64,000 bases of DNA from Clostridium thailandense (GTDB lineage Bacteria > Bacillota > Clostridia > Clostridiales > Clostridiaceae), in the NCBI RefSeq assembly GCF_019207025.1, contig NZ_JAEEGC010000007.1, forward strand, positions 1 to 64,000, given 5' to 3'. A program made the translations under genes and the position numbers. Positions 8,114-17,193 of this stretch are shown here, in pieces. Below the pieces are notes generated by a model that was not told the DNA's origin, made no database searches, and saw only the letters and a program-made list of their open reading frames with translations. Each line of letters starts with the position of its first letter. Position 1 is the first letter of the stretch.

Positions 8114-8638
8114 CTATTTAACTACGAAAAAAACATGATTGCCGATAGTTTTAACATTTTTTTTGTTTATATTTTTCATCCACTGGGATGTTGCTATCCT
8201 AGGATTATAAAAGAAAATTGCCTTTTCAGTAGGATCCTCTCCCTTTAATGCTTGAAATACTGCCTTATAACAATCTTCATCAGGAACTACATCTATGTTC
8301 CCATTTCTTACACAAGAGAAAGCTCCTCTTTGTTTAACTACTTCTTCAACAGTCTTGGGGAACTCAGGGTATTTTAAACGGTTTAATATTACAGACGCAA
8401 CTGCTACCTTGCCTTCAAAAGGCTCGCAATTACTTTCTGCATAAACTATTTGTGCCATTAAGCGTATATCTTTTTGAGTAATATATATTTTTTTATCAGA
8501 GTAGTTGAAAACTTGAACTACTTGTTCTTGTTGATTAAATAATGTTGAATCAGAGTTATTAGAGTCGATAGCTTCTACTTTGTTAATATGAAAAATTAAA
8601 AGTATTAATAAAATAAGAAAAAAAGTAAATTTTTTCAA
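8114..8638 (-). CDS. Cell wall hydrolase, SleB/CwlJ family
   Basis: The 174-residue protein starts with a signal peptide (hydrophobic residues 4-22, FFLILLILLIFHIN) and carries a Hydrolase_2 (SleB/CwlJ) catalytic domain from about residue 60: MAQIVYAESNCEPFEGKVAVASVILNR, then FSCVRNG and FYNPRIATSQWM. The conserved Glu in YAES is the expected catalytic acid. The family cleaves peptidoglycan, often spore cortex, although the exported vegetative forms are also common in clostridia. No separate peptidoglycan-binding domain is present. GGAGAGG lies upstream. The 5' leader is a c-di-AMP riboswitch, which ties its expression to the diadenylate cyclase gene on the other side. Confidence 0.9.
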   Translation of the reverse strand: MKKFTFFLILLILLIFHINKVEAIDSNNSDSTLFNQQEQVVQVFNYSDKKIYITQKDIRLMAQIVYAESNCEPFEGKVAVASVILNRLKYPEFPKTVEEVVKQRGAFSCVRNGNIDVVPDEDCYKAVFQALKGEDPTEKAIFFYNPRIATSQWMKNINKKNVKTIGNHVFFVVK

Positions 8639-8656
8639 TAAAATCCTCTCCTTTTA

Positions 8657-8757
8657 CCTACGGGGTTAGCTGACGGGTTCGGTAAAGGCATAACCTACGC
8701 AAAAAGCGATTCACCCCAAAATCTTGGTTTCCCCGTGTTTAATAAAAAAACTTAGGC
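8657..8757 (-). promoter_or_regulatory. Cyclic-di-AMP riboswitch (ydaO/yuaA class)
   Basis: Read on the minus strand, the leader contains the ydaO core elements in order: GCCTA (P1 5' side), GGGGAAACC, TGGGGTGAA, AGGTTATGCC, then CCGAACCCGTCAGCTAACC and CCGTAGGT closing P1. The P1 pairing GCCTA/TAGGT fits. The riboswitch ends 18 bases before the hydrolase start. In this class ligand binding normally turns expression off. The class is recognised from memory of its consensus. Confidence 0.9.
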
Positions 8758-8904
8758 TAATGGTATTGTACCCATTAATTTAAAAAAAATACAAAAGTAT
8801 AATTTTTTTATTAACATTTTATAAAATAAAATTAAGTATTGATATAAACAATATTAAATAGTGTATAATTGTAAATAGGTATTTTTATAATGGTGGTGAA
8901 ACGG

Positions 8905-9753
8905 GTGGAAATGATAGATATAGTAGTTAATTCTATTAAGAATATGAGTTTATCTTCTATAATGGATATATTAGTGGTCTCATATATCTTTTATAAAGCA
9001 TATATGTTAATAAAAGAAACTAGGGCTGAGCAACTGCTAAAAGGAATAATATTTATAATCCTACTTATTCCAGTAAGTAATTTTTTGAATTTAACTATGA
9101 TGAACTGGATTTTGACTAAAACTTTAACTATAGGAGTTCTTTCATTCATTATTATATTTCAGCCAGAAATTCGTCGTGCGTTAGAGCAACTAGGGCGAAC
9201 TGCATTTAATGACAGACATATTTTAGAAGATGAAGAAACGATGGAAAGAATTGTAACAGAAATTGTAAATTCAGCAGAAAACTTATCAGAAACAAAAACG
9301 GGAGCACTTATTGTAATCGAGCAGATTACTGGTTTGGAAGATATAATAAATACTGGAACTAGACTAGATGCGGTTGTATCTTCTGCACTTTTGGAAAATA
9401 TTTTTGTTGTTAATACACCGCTGCATGATGGAGCAACTATAATTAGAAATGATAGAATAGTTTCATCAGGTTGCTTTTTACCATTAACAAATAGCCAAGA
9501 GATAAATAAAAAGCTAGGAACTAGGCACAGAGCGGCTATAGGCTTATCTGAAAACTCTGATGCTTTAGTTATCGTAGTATCTGAAGAAACTGGTAATATT
9601 TCACTTGCTGTAAATGGTGTTCTTACAAGAAACTACAGTAGAGAAAGACTTAAGGATATTCTTATTAGAATAATTAAGAAAAGACAGCAGACTAAGTTAA
9701 CTTTTAGAGAGCAGGTGATGATGTGGAAGAAAAAAATAAAAGGCAGCAATTAA
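8905..9753 (+). CDS. cdaA: Diadenylate cyclase CdaA
   Basis: CdaA makes cyclic di-AMP from two ATP at the membrane. The protein of about 282 residues has three N-terminal membrane segments, then the DAC domain with the signature DGATIIRNDRI and GTRHRAAIGLSE, the two catalytic/ATP-binding motifs of the family. The start is uncertain: GTG at 8905 has GGTGGTGA at good spacing, while ATG at 8890 and ATG at 8911 are in frame. It overlaps cdaR by 31 bases, as usual for this pair. The normally following glmM lies about 9 kb downstream instead. A c-di-AMP riboswitch lies directly upstream on the other strand. Confidence 0.95.
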   Translation: MEMIDIVVNSIKNMSLSSIMDILVVSYIFYKAYMLIKETRAEQLLKGIIFIILLIPVSNFLNLTMMNWILTKTLTIGVLSFIIIFQPEIRRALEQLGRTAFNDRHILEDEETMERIVTEIVNSAENLSETKTGALIVIEQITGLEDIINTGTRLDAVVSSALLENIFVVNTPLHDGATIIRNDRIVSSGCFLPLTNSQEINKKLGTRHRAAIGLSENSDALVIVVSEETGNISLAVNGVLTRNYSRERLKDILIRIIKKRQQTKLTFREQVMMWKKKIKGSN

Positions 9754-10955
9754 TTATTAGAGCATGCTGCATTATTGCATCATTTATATTATGGCTATAT
9801 ATTTTCAATGTTGAAAATCCTATAAGAGAAAGGAAAATTTCTGTACCTGTTACAGTAGTGAATAAGGATAAACTTTCTGAATCAAGCTTAGTAACTGTAG
9901 GGGAAGAGCAAACAAAAGTATCTTTAACAATAAGAGGGAACTCTTCTGATGTATATTTGGTTAAACCTGAGGAGTTTAAATTGGAATCAGACTTGAGTGC
10001 TTATGGAGTAAAAAAAGGAGAAAATAAGATACCAGTCGTAATTAAAAAAAGTCCGCAGAATGTTAGTGTAGTGAATAGTGAAAATCTATGGATAAGAGTA
10101 GTTCTAGATGATTTGAAACAAAAAACAATTCCAGTAAAGGTTGTTATTGAAGGAAAGGCAAAAGAAGGCTTTTTTGCAATGCAGCCTATATATAAGACTA
10201 CTGAAGTAGAGGCAAATGGTCCGTCAGACTCAATTAAATATGTAAATAGTGCAGTGGCAAAATATGATGTTAAAAATTCAGAAAAAGACATAGTTACAGT
10301 ATTGTCATTGCAGCCCTTGGATTCCTCTGGAAATGTTGTTAAGGGCGTTTCTATAAAACCTGAGTCCATAGAAATAACTGTACCTATTAAGAAAATAAAG
10401 AGTGTTCCTATAAATGTAAAAATGCTAGGGAATCTAAATAATCAGTCAAATATAAAATCAATAACTCCAACTCCAGAGATGATAGACATTGCTGGAGATG
10501 AAAAAGTTATTTCAAATGTAAACAGCATTGATACAGAGGATATAGATATAAGTAAAATCAATAATAAAGATAGCATAGAAGCTAAAATAATTGTTCCAAA
10601 GAATGTAATTCTTATAAACAGTAATGGTACTATTAAGTTGAATATTAATTTTAATAAGAGTACCCAAAAAGAGTTAAGCTTGGATATAGTGACAAAAAAT
10701 TTAGGAAATAATTACACGGCAAATCTAGATAAAAACAAGGTCAACATAACTATTTCAGGGGCTGAGAATATTATAAATAATTTAAAACCTGAAAATATAG
10801 AATGCTTCGTAGACTTGAATTCTTTACAAGAAGGAGATCAGAATGTAAATATTAATATAAATTTACCTGATGGCGTGTCTAAGGTATCACAAGATCCTTC
10901 TAGTATAAAAGTAACAATAACTAAAAAGGTATTGGAGGACAAAAATGGCAATTAG
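9723..10955 (+). CDS. cdaR: CdaA regulator CdaR (YbbR-repeat protein)
   Basis: CdaR is a membrane-anchored extracellular protein that modulates CdaA. This 410-residue copy has one N-terminal membrane segment (about residues 10-24, IIRACCIIASFILWLYIF) followed by several YbbR repeats, visible as recurring IPVKVVIEGKA, VPINVKMLG and LSLDIVTKNLG strands. The start is GTG, preceded by AGGTGATG within the end of cdaA. It is translationally coupled to cdaA and overlaps the next gene by 11 bases, so all three genes form one transcript. Confidence 0.94.
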   Translation: MEEKNKRQQLIIRACCIIASFILWLYIFNVENPIRERKISVPVTVVNKDKLSESSLVTVGEEQTKVSLTIRGNSSDVYLVKPEEFKLESDLSAYGVKKGENKIPVVIKKSPQNVSVVNSENLWIRVVLDDLKQKTIPVKVVIEGKAKEGFFAMQPIYKTTEVEANGPSDSIKYVNSAVAKYDVKNSEKDIVTVLSLQPLDSSGNVVKGVSIKPESIEITVPIKKIKSVPINVKMLGNLNNQSNIKSITPTPEMIDIAGDEKVISNVNSIDTEDIDISKINNKDSIEAKIIVPKNVILINSNGTIKLNINFNKSTQKELSLDIVTKNLGNNYTANLDKNKVNITISGAENIINNLKPENIECFVDLNSLQEGDQNVNININLPDGVSKVSQDPSSIKVTITKKVLEDKNGN

Positions 10956-12546
10956 AATAAACAATATATCAATTAGTATAGATGAAGATATAAATAATTT
11001 GAAAATAAAAGCTGCTCAAAAGTTGAAGTTATCTATCGCCGACATAAATAATTTTAAAATAATAAAGGAGTCAATAGATGCTAGAAAAAAAGACCTTATT
11101 AAATTTAATTATGCTATTGAAATAGAATGTGAAAATGAATCAAAGGTAGTTAACAGAGCAAAAGACAAAGATGTTAAGATGAAAGAGAAAAAATTTAAAG
11201 AAGAGTTCAGTTTTGGAATAAAAAAAATTGATCATAGACCAATTATAGTGGGAATGGGGCCTGCAGGCATGTTTGCAGGTCTTTTAATGGCGCAAAAAGG
11301 TTATAAACCTTTAATAATAGAACGTGGAGAAAAAGTTGAAGAAAGAACAAAAACTATAGAGGAGTTCTGGAAGACTGGTAAATTAAATATTAATTCTAAT
11401 GTACAGTTTGGAGAAGGCGGGGCAGGAACCTTTTCGGATGGCAAGCTTACCACTAGGATAAAAGATATTAGGTGTGATTTTGTGCTTGAAGAATTAGTCA
11501 AGGCAGGAGCGCCAGAAGAAATTATATACAGTGGAAAACCGCATGTTGGAACAGATATACTGAAAACAGTTGTAAAAAACATAAGGAAAAAAATAATAGA
11601 ACTTGGAGGAGAAATTAGATTTAATAGCAAGTTAGAAAATTTAATTATTCGAGATAAAGATTTAAAAGCTATTATAGTAAACGGAGAAGAGATTCCTTGC
11701 GATAGTTTGATATTAGCTATTGGTCACAGCTCAAGAGATACATATGAAATGTTATATAAAAATAATGTGTTTATGGAGCCGAAAGCATTTGCAATAGGAG
11801 TTAGAGTTGAACATTCTCAGAAGCTAATAAATATAAATCAGTATGGTAAATATGTTGACCATCCAAGGTTAAAAGCCGCAGACTATAGGCTTACCCATGC
11901 TGCAAAGGCTACTGGAAGATCAGTATATAGCTTCTGTATGTGTCCTGGCGGTGAAGTGGTAGGTGCTTCATCGGAAGAAAATAGACTTGTTACTAATGGA
12001 ATGAGTAACTACAAGCGTGACAAAGATAACGCTAATGCTGCTCTTGTAGTTACTGTAGGAGAACAGGATTTTGAAGGTAACTCACCATTAAAAGGTATGG
12101 AATTTCAAAGGCATTATGAAGGATTAGCATATAAACTTGGAGGAGGAGAATATAAAGCCCCTATACAGCTAGTTGGAGATTTTTTAGAAGATAATATATC
12201 CACTAAGCTTGGAAATATAAAACCAACATATAGGCCTGGATATGAATTTAGAGATTTAAGAAATTGCTTACCTAATTATGTTATTGAATCTTTAAAAGAA
12301 GGGTTAGTAAATTTTGATTCAAAAATTAAGGGATTTGCAAGCCATAGTGCTGTCTTAACTGGAATTGAAACGAGGACATCGGCTCCTGTTAGATTAATAA
12401 GGAATGATCGACTTGAAAGCATAAATATAAAAGGCCTATATCCTTGTGGAGAAGGTGCCGGTTTTGCAGGAGGAATAGTTTCTGCGGCAGTAGATGGTCT
12501 AAAAGCTGCAGAAAGTATAATGAAGGAGTATTACCCATTATATTAA
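10945..12546 (+). CDS. NAD(FAD)-utilizing dehydrogenase, COG2509 type
   Basis: This is a 533-residue flavoprotein of unknown reaction. An N-terminal domain of about 85 residues (MAIRINNISISID...) precedes a Rossmann FAD-binding motif, PIIVGMGPAGMFAGLLMAQKGY, here split by short gaps in memory but clear near residue 95. It also has GEGGAGTFSDGKLTTR, LAIGHSSRDTYEML and a C-terminal GEGAGFAGGIVSAAVDG that closes the FAD site. The family is widespread in Firmicutes and remains uncharacterised. It overlaps cdaR by 11 bases with GGAGG inside the cdaR end, so it belongs to the cda operon and takes the place usually held by glmM. Confidence 0.85.
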   Translation: MAIRINNISISIDEDINNLKIKAAQKLKLSIADINNFKIIKESIDARKKDLIKFNYAIEIECENESKVVNRAKDKDVKMKEKKFKEEFSFGIKKIDHRPIIVGMGPAGMFAGLLMAQKGYKPLIIERGEKVEERTKTIEEFWKTGKLNINSNVQFGEGGAGTFSDGKLTTRIKDIRCDFVLEELVKAGAPEEIIYSGKPHVGTDILKTVVKNIRKKIIELGGEIRFNSKLENLIIRDKDLKAIIVNGEEIPCDSLILAIGHSSRDTYEMLYKNNVFMEPKAFAIGVRVEHSQKLININQYGKYVDHPRLKAADYRLTHAAKATGRSVYSFCMCPGGEVVGASSEENRLVTNGMSNYKRDKDNANAALVVTVGEQDFEGNSPLKGMEFQRHYEGLAYKLGGGEYKAPIQLVGDFLEDNISTKLGNIKPTYRPGYEFRDLRNCLPNYVIESLKEGLVNFDSKIKGFASHSAVLTGIETRTSAPVRLIRNDRLESINIKGLYPCGEGAGFAGGIVSAAVDGLKAAESIMKEYYPLY

Positions 12547-12629
12547 ATTTTCTGAAAAATACTTTTTTGTAAATATATCTGTTAAAATATAATCATACGT
12601 ATAAAACGGTTTCATGGAGGTATTGTTTT

Positions 12630-13724
12630 ATGGATGCTAATTATCTTATTCTTGTAATAAATCCTGGTTCAACTTCTACCAAAATAGCATTATTTGACAA
12701 TGAAAAATGCGTATCTTCTGAGAATTTGTCTCACAGTGTAGAGGAAATATCAAAGTTTGAAAGCATTTATGAACAAAAAGAAATGCGTACGGAAGTCATA
12801 ATGAATTGGTTGAAGGAACAAAATGTCTCTATTGAAAGCTTAGCAGCAGTAGTAGGCAGAGGTGGACTTCTAAGGCCGATGCCAGGTGGAGTATATAAAG
12901 TGACAGGAAAAATGCTTGAAGATTTAAAAATAGGATATCAAGCTCAACATGCATCAAATCTTGGTGGAATAATTGCACATATGATAGCTGGAAAAGTAAA
13001 TATACCTGCATATATTGTTGATCCTGTAGCAGTAGATGAAATACAAGATGTAGCTAGAATATCAGGATTACCAGAGATTCCAAGGCGGTCACTTGTCCAT
13101 GCGTTAAATATTAAAGCTGTTACTAGAAGAGTATGTAATAGCTTAGATAAGACTTTTGACAAAAGTTCATTTGTTGTGGCACATATAGGCGGTGGAATAT
13201 CTATAGCTCCAGTAAAAAATGGAAAAATAATTGACGTAGATCATGCTAATGCTGAAGGTCCTTTTTCAACAGATAGGACAGGAGGACTTCCAGTTGGGGA
13301 TTTAATAAAGCTTTGCTATAGTGGACAATATACATATGATGAAGTAAAGAAAAAACTAATAGGTCAAGGTGGACTTACAGCCTATTTAGGAACTAATGAT
13401 GGAAGAGAAGTTAATAAAAGAATAGATGAAGGCGATAGAAAAGCAGAATTTATTTTAAATGCCATGTCCTATCAAATTGCAAAGACAATAGGATCTATGG
13501 CTGTACAGTTGGAAGGAAAAATAGATGGAATAATATTGACTGGTGGGATGGCTTACAATAAAAAACTTACAGATTATGTGGAAGAAATGGTTAAATTTAT
13601 CGCACCAGTTATATTAATTCCTGGAGAAGAAGAGATGCTAGCATTAGCTCAAGGTGCATTAAGAGCACTGAAGGGTGAAGAAATAGCTAAAGTATATGAG
13701 GAAGAGGTGTTTATTAATGATTAA
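12630..13724 (+). CDS. buk: Butyrate kinase (first paralog)
   Basis: Butyrate kinase converts acyl-phosphate plus ADP to the acid and ATP, the ATP-yielding last step of butyrate fermentation; some members prefer branched acids. The 364-residue protein has the acetokinase/ASKHA phosphate motifs [41 protein letters not shown] and LTGGMAY. GGAGG precedes the ATG and a -10-like TATAAT lies at 12588-12593, so this gene probably starts its own transcript. It overlaps ptb by 8 bases. A second buk lies after ptb and has clearly diverged from this one. Confidence 0.96.
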   Translation: MDANYLILVINPGSTSTKIALFDNEKCVSSENLSHSVEEISKFESIYEQKEMRTEVIMNWLKEQNVSIESLAAVVGRGGLLRPMPGGVYKVTGKMLEDLKIGYQAQHASNLGGIIAHMIAGKVNIPAYIVDPVAVDEIQDVARISGLPEIPRRSLVHALNIKAVTRRVCNSLDKTFDKSSFVVAHIGGGISIAPVKNGKIIDVDHANAEGPFSTDRTGGLPVGDLIKLCYSGQYTYDEVKKKLIGQGGLTAYLGTNDGREVNKRIDEGDRKAEFILNAMSYQIAKTIGSMAVQLEGKIDGIILTGGMAYNKKLTDYVEEMVKFIAPVILIPGEEEMLALAQGALRALKGEEIAKVYEEEVFIND

Positions 13725-14631
13725 AAATTTTATGGAGGTTTTGAAGAAAACCAAAGAACAAGAACTTAAAAAAGTAGCTGTTGCAGTAGCTCAAGATAAG
13801 CCAGTTCTTGAAGCTATTAGAGATGCCAAAGAGCAGGGGATAGCAGATGCTATTCTGGTTGGCGAAAAATCAGAAATAGAAAATATAGCAAAAGAAATAG
13901 GAATGAACTTAAGCAATTTTGAAGTGATTGATGAAAAAGATAAAGTAAAAGCTGCACTAAAGGCTGTTGAATTAGTTTCAACAGGCAAAGCTGACATGTT
14001 AATGAAAGGCCTTATTGATACAGCAAACTTTTTAAGAGCAGTATTGAATAAAGAAGTTGGTTTAAGAACAGGAAAATTGATGTCCCATGTTGGTGTATTT
14101 CAATTAGATAAATTTGATAGATTATTATTTGTAACAGATGCTGCTTTCAATATGTATCCAGAACTTAAAGATAAAGTAGATATAGTTAAAAATGCAGTAA
14201 CTGTTGCGAAAGCAGTTGGAGTGGAAACTCCAAGAGTTGCTCCAATTTGTGCGGTAGAAGTGGTAAACCCTAGTATGCAGGCTACTGTGGATGCTTCTAT
14301 ACTATCAAAAATGAATGATAGGGGACAAATAAAAGGATGTTTTATTGATGGCCCATTAGCATTAGATAATGCTCTATCGGAAGAAGCTGCTGCACATAAG
14401 GGAGTAACAGGACCAGTAGCAGGTAAAGCTGATATATTATTAATGCCAAATATAGAATCAGGGAATATTATGTATAAAACTCTAACTTACACAACAGAAT
14501 GTAAGAGTGGTGCATTGTTAGTTGGAACATCAGCACCAGTTGTTTTAACTTCAAGAAACGATAGCCATGAAACAAAAATGTACTCAATAGCTTTAGCGGC
14601 ATTAGTTGCTAGTGAGTTAAAAAAGAAATAG
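13717..14631 (+). CDS. ptb: Phosphate butyryltransferase
   Basis: Ptb exchanges CoA for phosphate on butyryl-CoA and, in several clostridia, on branched acyl-CoAs, giving acyl-phosphate for Buk. The protein has about 304 residues and belongs to the phosphotransacetylase family; recognisable segments are [40 protein letters not shown] and [16 protein letters not shown]. The ATG at 13717 has GAGGTG upstream; an in-frame ATG at 13696 lies inside the buk gene with no site. It overlaps buk by 8 bases and is followed 52 bases later by a second buk. Confidence 0.96.
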   Translation: MIKNFMEVLKKTKEQELKKVAVAVAQDKPVLEAIRDAKEQGIADAILVGEKSEIENIAKEIGMNLSNFEVIDEKDKVKAALKAVELVSTGKADMLMKGLIDTANFLRAVLNKEVGLRTGKLMSHVGVFQLDKFDRLLFVTDAAFNMYPELKDKVDIVKNAVTVAKAVGVETPRVAPICAVEVVNPSMQATVDASILSKMNDRGQIKGCFIDGPLALDNALSEEAAAHKGVTGPVAGKADILLMPNIESGNIMYKTLTYTTECKSGALLVGTSAPVVLTSRNDSHETKMYSIALAALVASELKKK

Positions 14632-14683
14632 TTACATAGTTAAAATTGAGAATATTTTAGTTAAATTTAAAGGAGGAAAAACA

Positions 14684-15754
14684 ATGTCTTATAAATTATT
14701 AATAATAAATCCAGGATCAACATCAACTAAAATAGGTGTATATGAAGATGAAAAACAAATATTAGAAGAAACTTTAAGACATTCTTCAGAAGAAATAGGA
14801 AAATATGCTACTATATTTGATCAGCTTCAGTTTAGAAAAGATGTTATATTAAAGGTTTTACAAGAAAAGAAATTTGATATAAAAACATTAAGTGCCATTG
14901 TAGGAAGAGGTGGACTCTTAAAACCTATCGAAGGTGGTACTTATGCAGTGAACGAAGCTATGCTTGAAGATTTGAAAATAGGAGTTCAAGGACAACATGC
15001 ATCAAACCTTGGTGGAATAATAGCTAATGAAATAGGTAAATCATTAAATATACCAGCATTTATTGTAGATCCAGTTGTTGTTGATGAAATGGATGCTGTT
15101 GCAAGAATATCAGGTATGCCAGAAATTGAAAGAAAAAGTATATTTCATGCATTAAACCAAAAAGCTGTTGCAAAGAGATATGCTAAAGAAAATAATAAAT
15201 CTTATGATGAATTGAGTTTAATAGTTACACATATGGGTGGAGGAGTTTCTGTTGGAGCTCATAAAAATGGAAGAGTTGTAGATGTAAATAATGCACTTGA
15301 TGGGGAAGGTCCATTCTCACCAGAAAGAAGTGGAGGACTACCAGTTGGAGACCTTATTAAACTTTGTTTCAGCGGGAAATATACAATAGAAGAATTAAAG
15401 AAAAAGATAAATGGTAAAGGCGGAGTAGTAGCATATTTAGATACAAATGATTTTAGAGATTTACAGAAAAAAGCAGAAGAAGGAGACGAAAAGTCAAAAT
15501 TAATATTTGATGCATTTATTTTCCAAGTTGCAAAAGAGATAGGCAAATGTGCTGCTGTTTTAAAAGGAAAAGTTGATGCTATATTACTTACTGGAGGTAT
15601 TGCTTATAGTAAGTCTGTAGCAGAGTCTATAAAAGAAATGGTATCATTTATTGCACCAGTTGTAGTTTATCCAGGAGAAGACGAGCTTTTAGCTTTAACA
15701 CAAGGCGGCCTTAGAGTTTTAAAAGGTGAAGAAACAGCTAAAGAATATAAATAA
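14684..15754 (+). CDS. buk: Butyrate kinase (second paralog)
   Basis: This 356-residue paralog keeps all family motifs: [54 protein letters not shown] and LTGGIAY. It differs from the first copy along its length, so it is not a recent duplication. AAGGAGG lies eight bases before the ATG, a stronger site than that of the first copy. A terminator closes the buk-ptb-buk transcript. The two kinases may serve different acyl-phosphates, for example straight and branched chains, which is inference from the adjacent 2-oxoacid oxidoreductase genes. Confidence 0.96.
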   Translation: MSYKLLIINPGSTSTKIGVYEDEKQILEETLRHSSEEIGKYATIFDQLQFRKDVILKVLQEKKFDIKTLSAIVGRGGLLKPIEGGTYAVNEAMLEDLKIGVQGQHASNLGGIIANEIGKSLNIPAFIVDPVVVDEMDAVARISGMPEIERKSIFHALNQKAVAKRYAKENNKSYDELSLIVTHMGGGVSVGAHKNGRVVDVNNALDGEGPFSPERSGGLPVGDLIKLCFSGKYTIEELKKKINGKGGVVAYLDTNDFRDLQKKAEEGDEKSKLIFDAFIFQVAKEIGKCAAVLKGKVDAILLTGGIAYSKSVAESIKEMVSFIAPVVVYPGEDELLALTQGGLRVLKGEETAKEYK

Positions 15755-15770
15755 TTAAATAGGTTATCCT

Positions 15771-15806
15771 AGAAGTACAGAATACATATTTTTCTGTACT
15801 TCTATT
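15771..15806 (+). terminator. Terminator of the buk-ptb-buk transcript
   Basis: Arms AGAAGTACAGAA and TTCTGTACTTCT with a short AT loop lie 16 bases after the second buk. Confidence 0.85.
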
Positions 15807-16169
15807 ATTTGTGAAATCCTTCTAAACGAAGTAAATACAAGTATTAACACAATTTAAAAGGCAAAGTGAATTTTTTAGCGAAATTATAAATAAAAAAGGC
15901 ATTAGAAGTTTTAAAAGTTTTGTGATATAATAAGTATGTGATTAAAATTTAGTCATTAAAAAAATATGTTAAAACAAAAAATTCATATTTTCGTATTTAT
16001 ATGAAATTTAGCAAATAATTTGTAGTAGACAATTAATGTAACTTTTGCTAATATTAAATCATATGGATAAATTTTAAAGACATAAATGTTGAGTTGTACT
16101 CGACATGAATACGTTTACTGGAATTTTAGAGAAAAAAATTTGCGCTTCACTAGTTTGAGAGGTGATATG
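15807..16169 (+). promoter_or_regulatory. Intergenic region with extended -10 promoter for the vor operon
   Basis: This stretch holds no gene I can support. It contains an extended -10 element, TG-N-TATAAT, at 15923-15931 with only a weak -35. A start there would give a leader of about 230 bases before the P-loop ATPase gene. I see no known riboswitch in that leader. Confidence 0.45.
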
Positions 16170-16832
16170 ATGAGTAGAATAAATATTTTTACAGGACATT
16201 TTGGAAGTGGAAAAACAGAGATATCCATAAATTATGCAATAAATATTGCAAAGACAGGTAAAAAAGTTGCAATTGTCGATCTTGATATAGTGAATCCTTA
16301 TTTTTGCACTAGAGGAATAAGAAAAGAGCTTGAAGAGCATGGAGTAAGAGTAATTGCCTCAGATCCTAATTTATCTAATGCTGAATTAATGGTGGTTCCA
16401 GCAGAGGTTCTAGCTGTATTTAATGACAAGAGTTATGAAGTAGTCATGGATATAGGTGGTGATGACCAAGGAGCTATTGTACTTGGTCAATATAATAAAT
16501 ACTTAAAAGAAGAACCATATGATATGTATTTTGTTATAAATAATAATAGACCTTTGACTTCTAATAATGATGACACAGAAGACTATATTAGAGCTATACA
16601 AACAGCATCTAGGCTTAAAGTGACTCATTTAATATCTAATACTAATTTATCCTATGAAACTGCAGTAGAGGATATTATAAAAGGTGATAAAACAGTAGGC
16701 AGGTTAGCTGAAAAGCTTAATATACCTCATAAATATACTGTATGCAGAAGAGATTTAGTCGATGAAGTTAAAGGAAAAGTACAAGGAGAACTTTTACCAA
16801 TAGATATATATATGAAACCACCTTGGAGATAA
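16170..16832 (+). CDS. P-loop ATPase associated with 2-oxoacid oxidoreductase genes
   Basis: The protein has about 220 residues and is a MinD/ParA/CobQ-like nucleotide-binding protein. It opens with Walker A GHFGSGKTEIS, followed by VAIVDLDIVNPYFCTR, a switch-like Asp motif, and VVMDIGGDDQGA, which resembles Walker B. Relatives often stand next to kor/vor operons in clostridia, but their role is unknown; a maturation or cofactor-delivery role is a guess. The ATG at 16170 was chosen because GAGAGGTGAT lies just upstream. It precedes the ferredoxin-type subunit by 130 bases, an interval that contains a hairpin. Confidence 0.75.
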   Translation: MSRINIFTGHFGSGKTEISINYAINIAKTGKKVAIVDLDIVNPYFCTRGIRKELEEHGVRVIASDPNLSNAELMVVPAEVLAVFNDKSYEVVMDIGGDDQGAIVLGQYNKYLKEEPYDMYFVINNNRPLTSNNDDTEDYIRAIQTASRLKVTHLISNTNLSYETAVEDIIKGDKTVGRLAEKLNIPHKYTVCRRDLVDEVKGKVQGELLPIDIYMKPPWR

Positions 16833-16843
16833 ATCTAAAGTCG

Positions 16844-16893
16844 CTAGAAATAAAATTTATATAGATGGGTTGAAATACCCAACAATTTTCTAG
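16844..16893 (+). other. Intercistronic hairpin before vor subunit genes
   Basis: Nested inverted repeats are visible: an outer CTAGAAA...TTTTCTAG pairing and an inner GGGTTGAAATACCC stem. There is no T run, so it is more likely an RNA-stability or processing element than a terminator. Confidence 0.4.
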
Positions 16894-16962
16894 AAGAAAA
16901 GCTATCTAGTTTAGAAGTAGTCAAAAGAACTTCAATTACCAACCTTAAGGAGGGAATTTCTT

Positions 16963-17181
16963 ATGCCAAATGCAAAGGTGACTTTTAGAGAAGAAAGATG
17001 CAAAGGCTGTGGACACTGTTTAGCTGCATGTCCTAAGAAAATAATAGTTTTTGCTGACAAGCTTAATGTAAAAGGATATCATCCTGCAACTGTTACAGAA
17101 GACAAGATGAGTGAATGTATTGCATGTGCTTCATGTGCAAGAATATGCCCTGATTGTGTAATAACAGTTGAAAAAGAGTAA
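16963..17181 (+). CDS. vorD: 2-oxoacid:ferredoxin oxidoreductase, delta (ferredoxin) subunit
   Basis: This 72-residue protein carries two [4Fe-4S] motifs, CKGCGHCLAACP near residues 13-24 and CIACASCARICP near 51-62. It should pass electrons from the TPP subunit to ferredoxin. AAGGAGGG precedes the ATG. It is the first of four subunit genes in the order delta-alpha-beta-gamma, as in valine/2-oxoglutarate oxidoreductases. Substrate choice between branched-chain 2-oxoacids (vor) and 2-oxoglutarate (kor) cannot be settled by eye; the vor name leans on the neighbouring buk-ptb genes. Confidence 0.85.
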   Translation: MPNAKVTFREERCKGCGHCLAACPKKIIVFADKLNVKGYHPATVTEDKMSECIACASCARICPDCVITVEKE

Positions 17182-17193
17182 GGAGGGTCTTTT

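Noticed and set aside
15807-16169. Searched for a T-box or amino-acid riboswitch ahead of the vor operon
   Set aside because: No T-box core, glycine or lysine riboswitch core could be seen in the leader.
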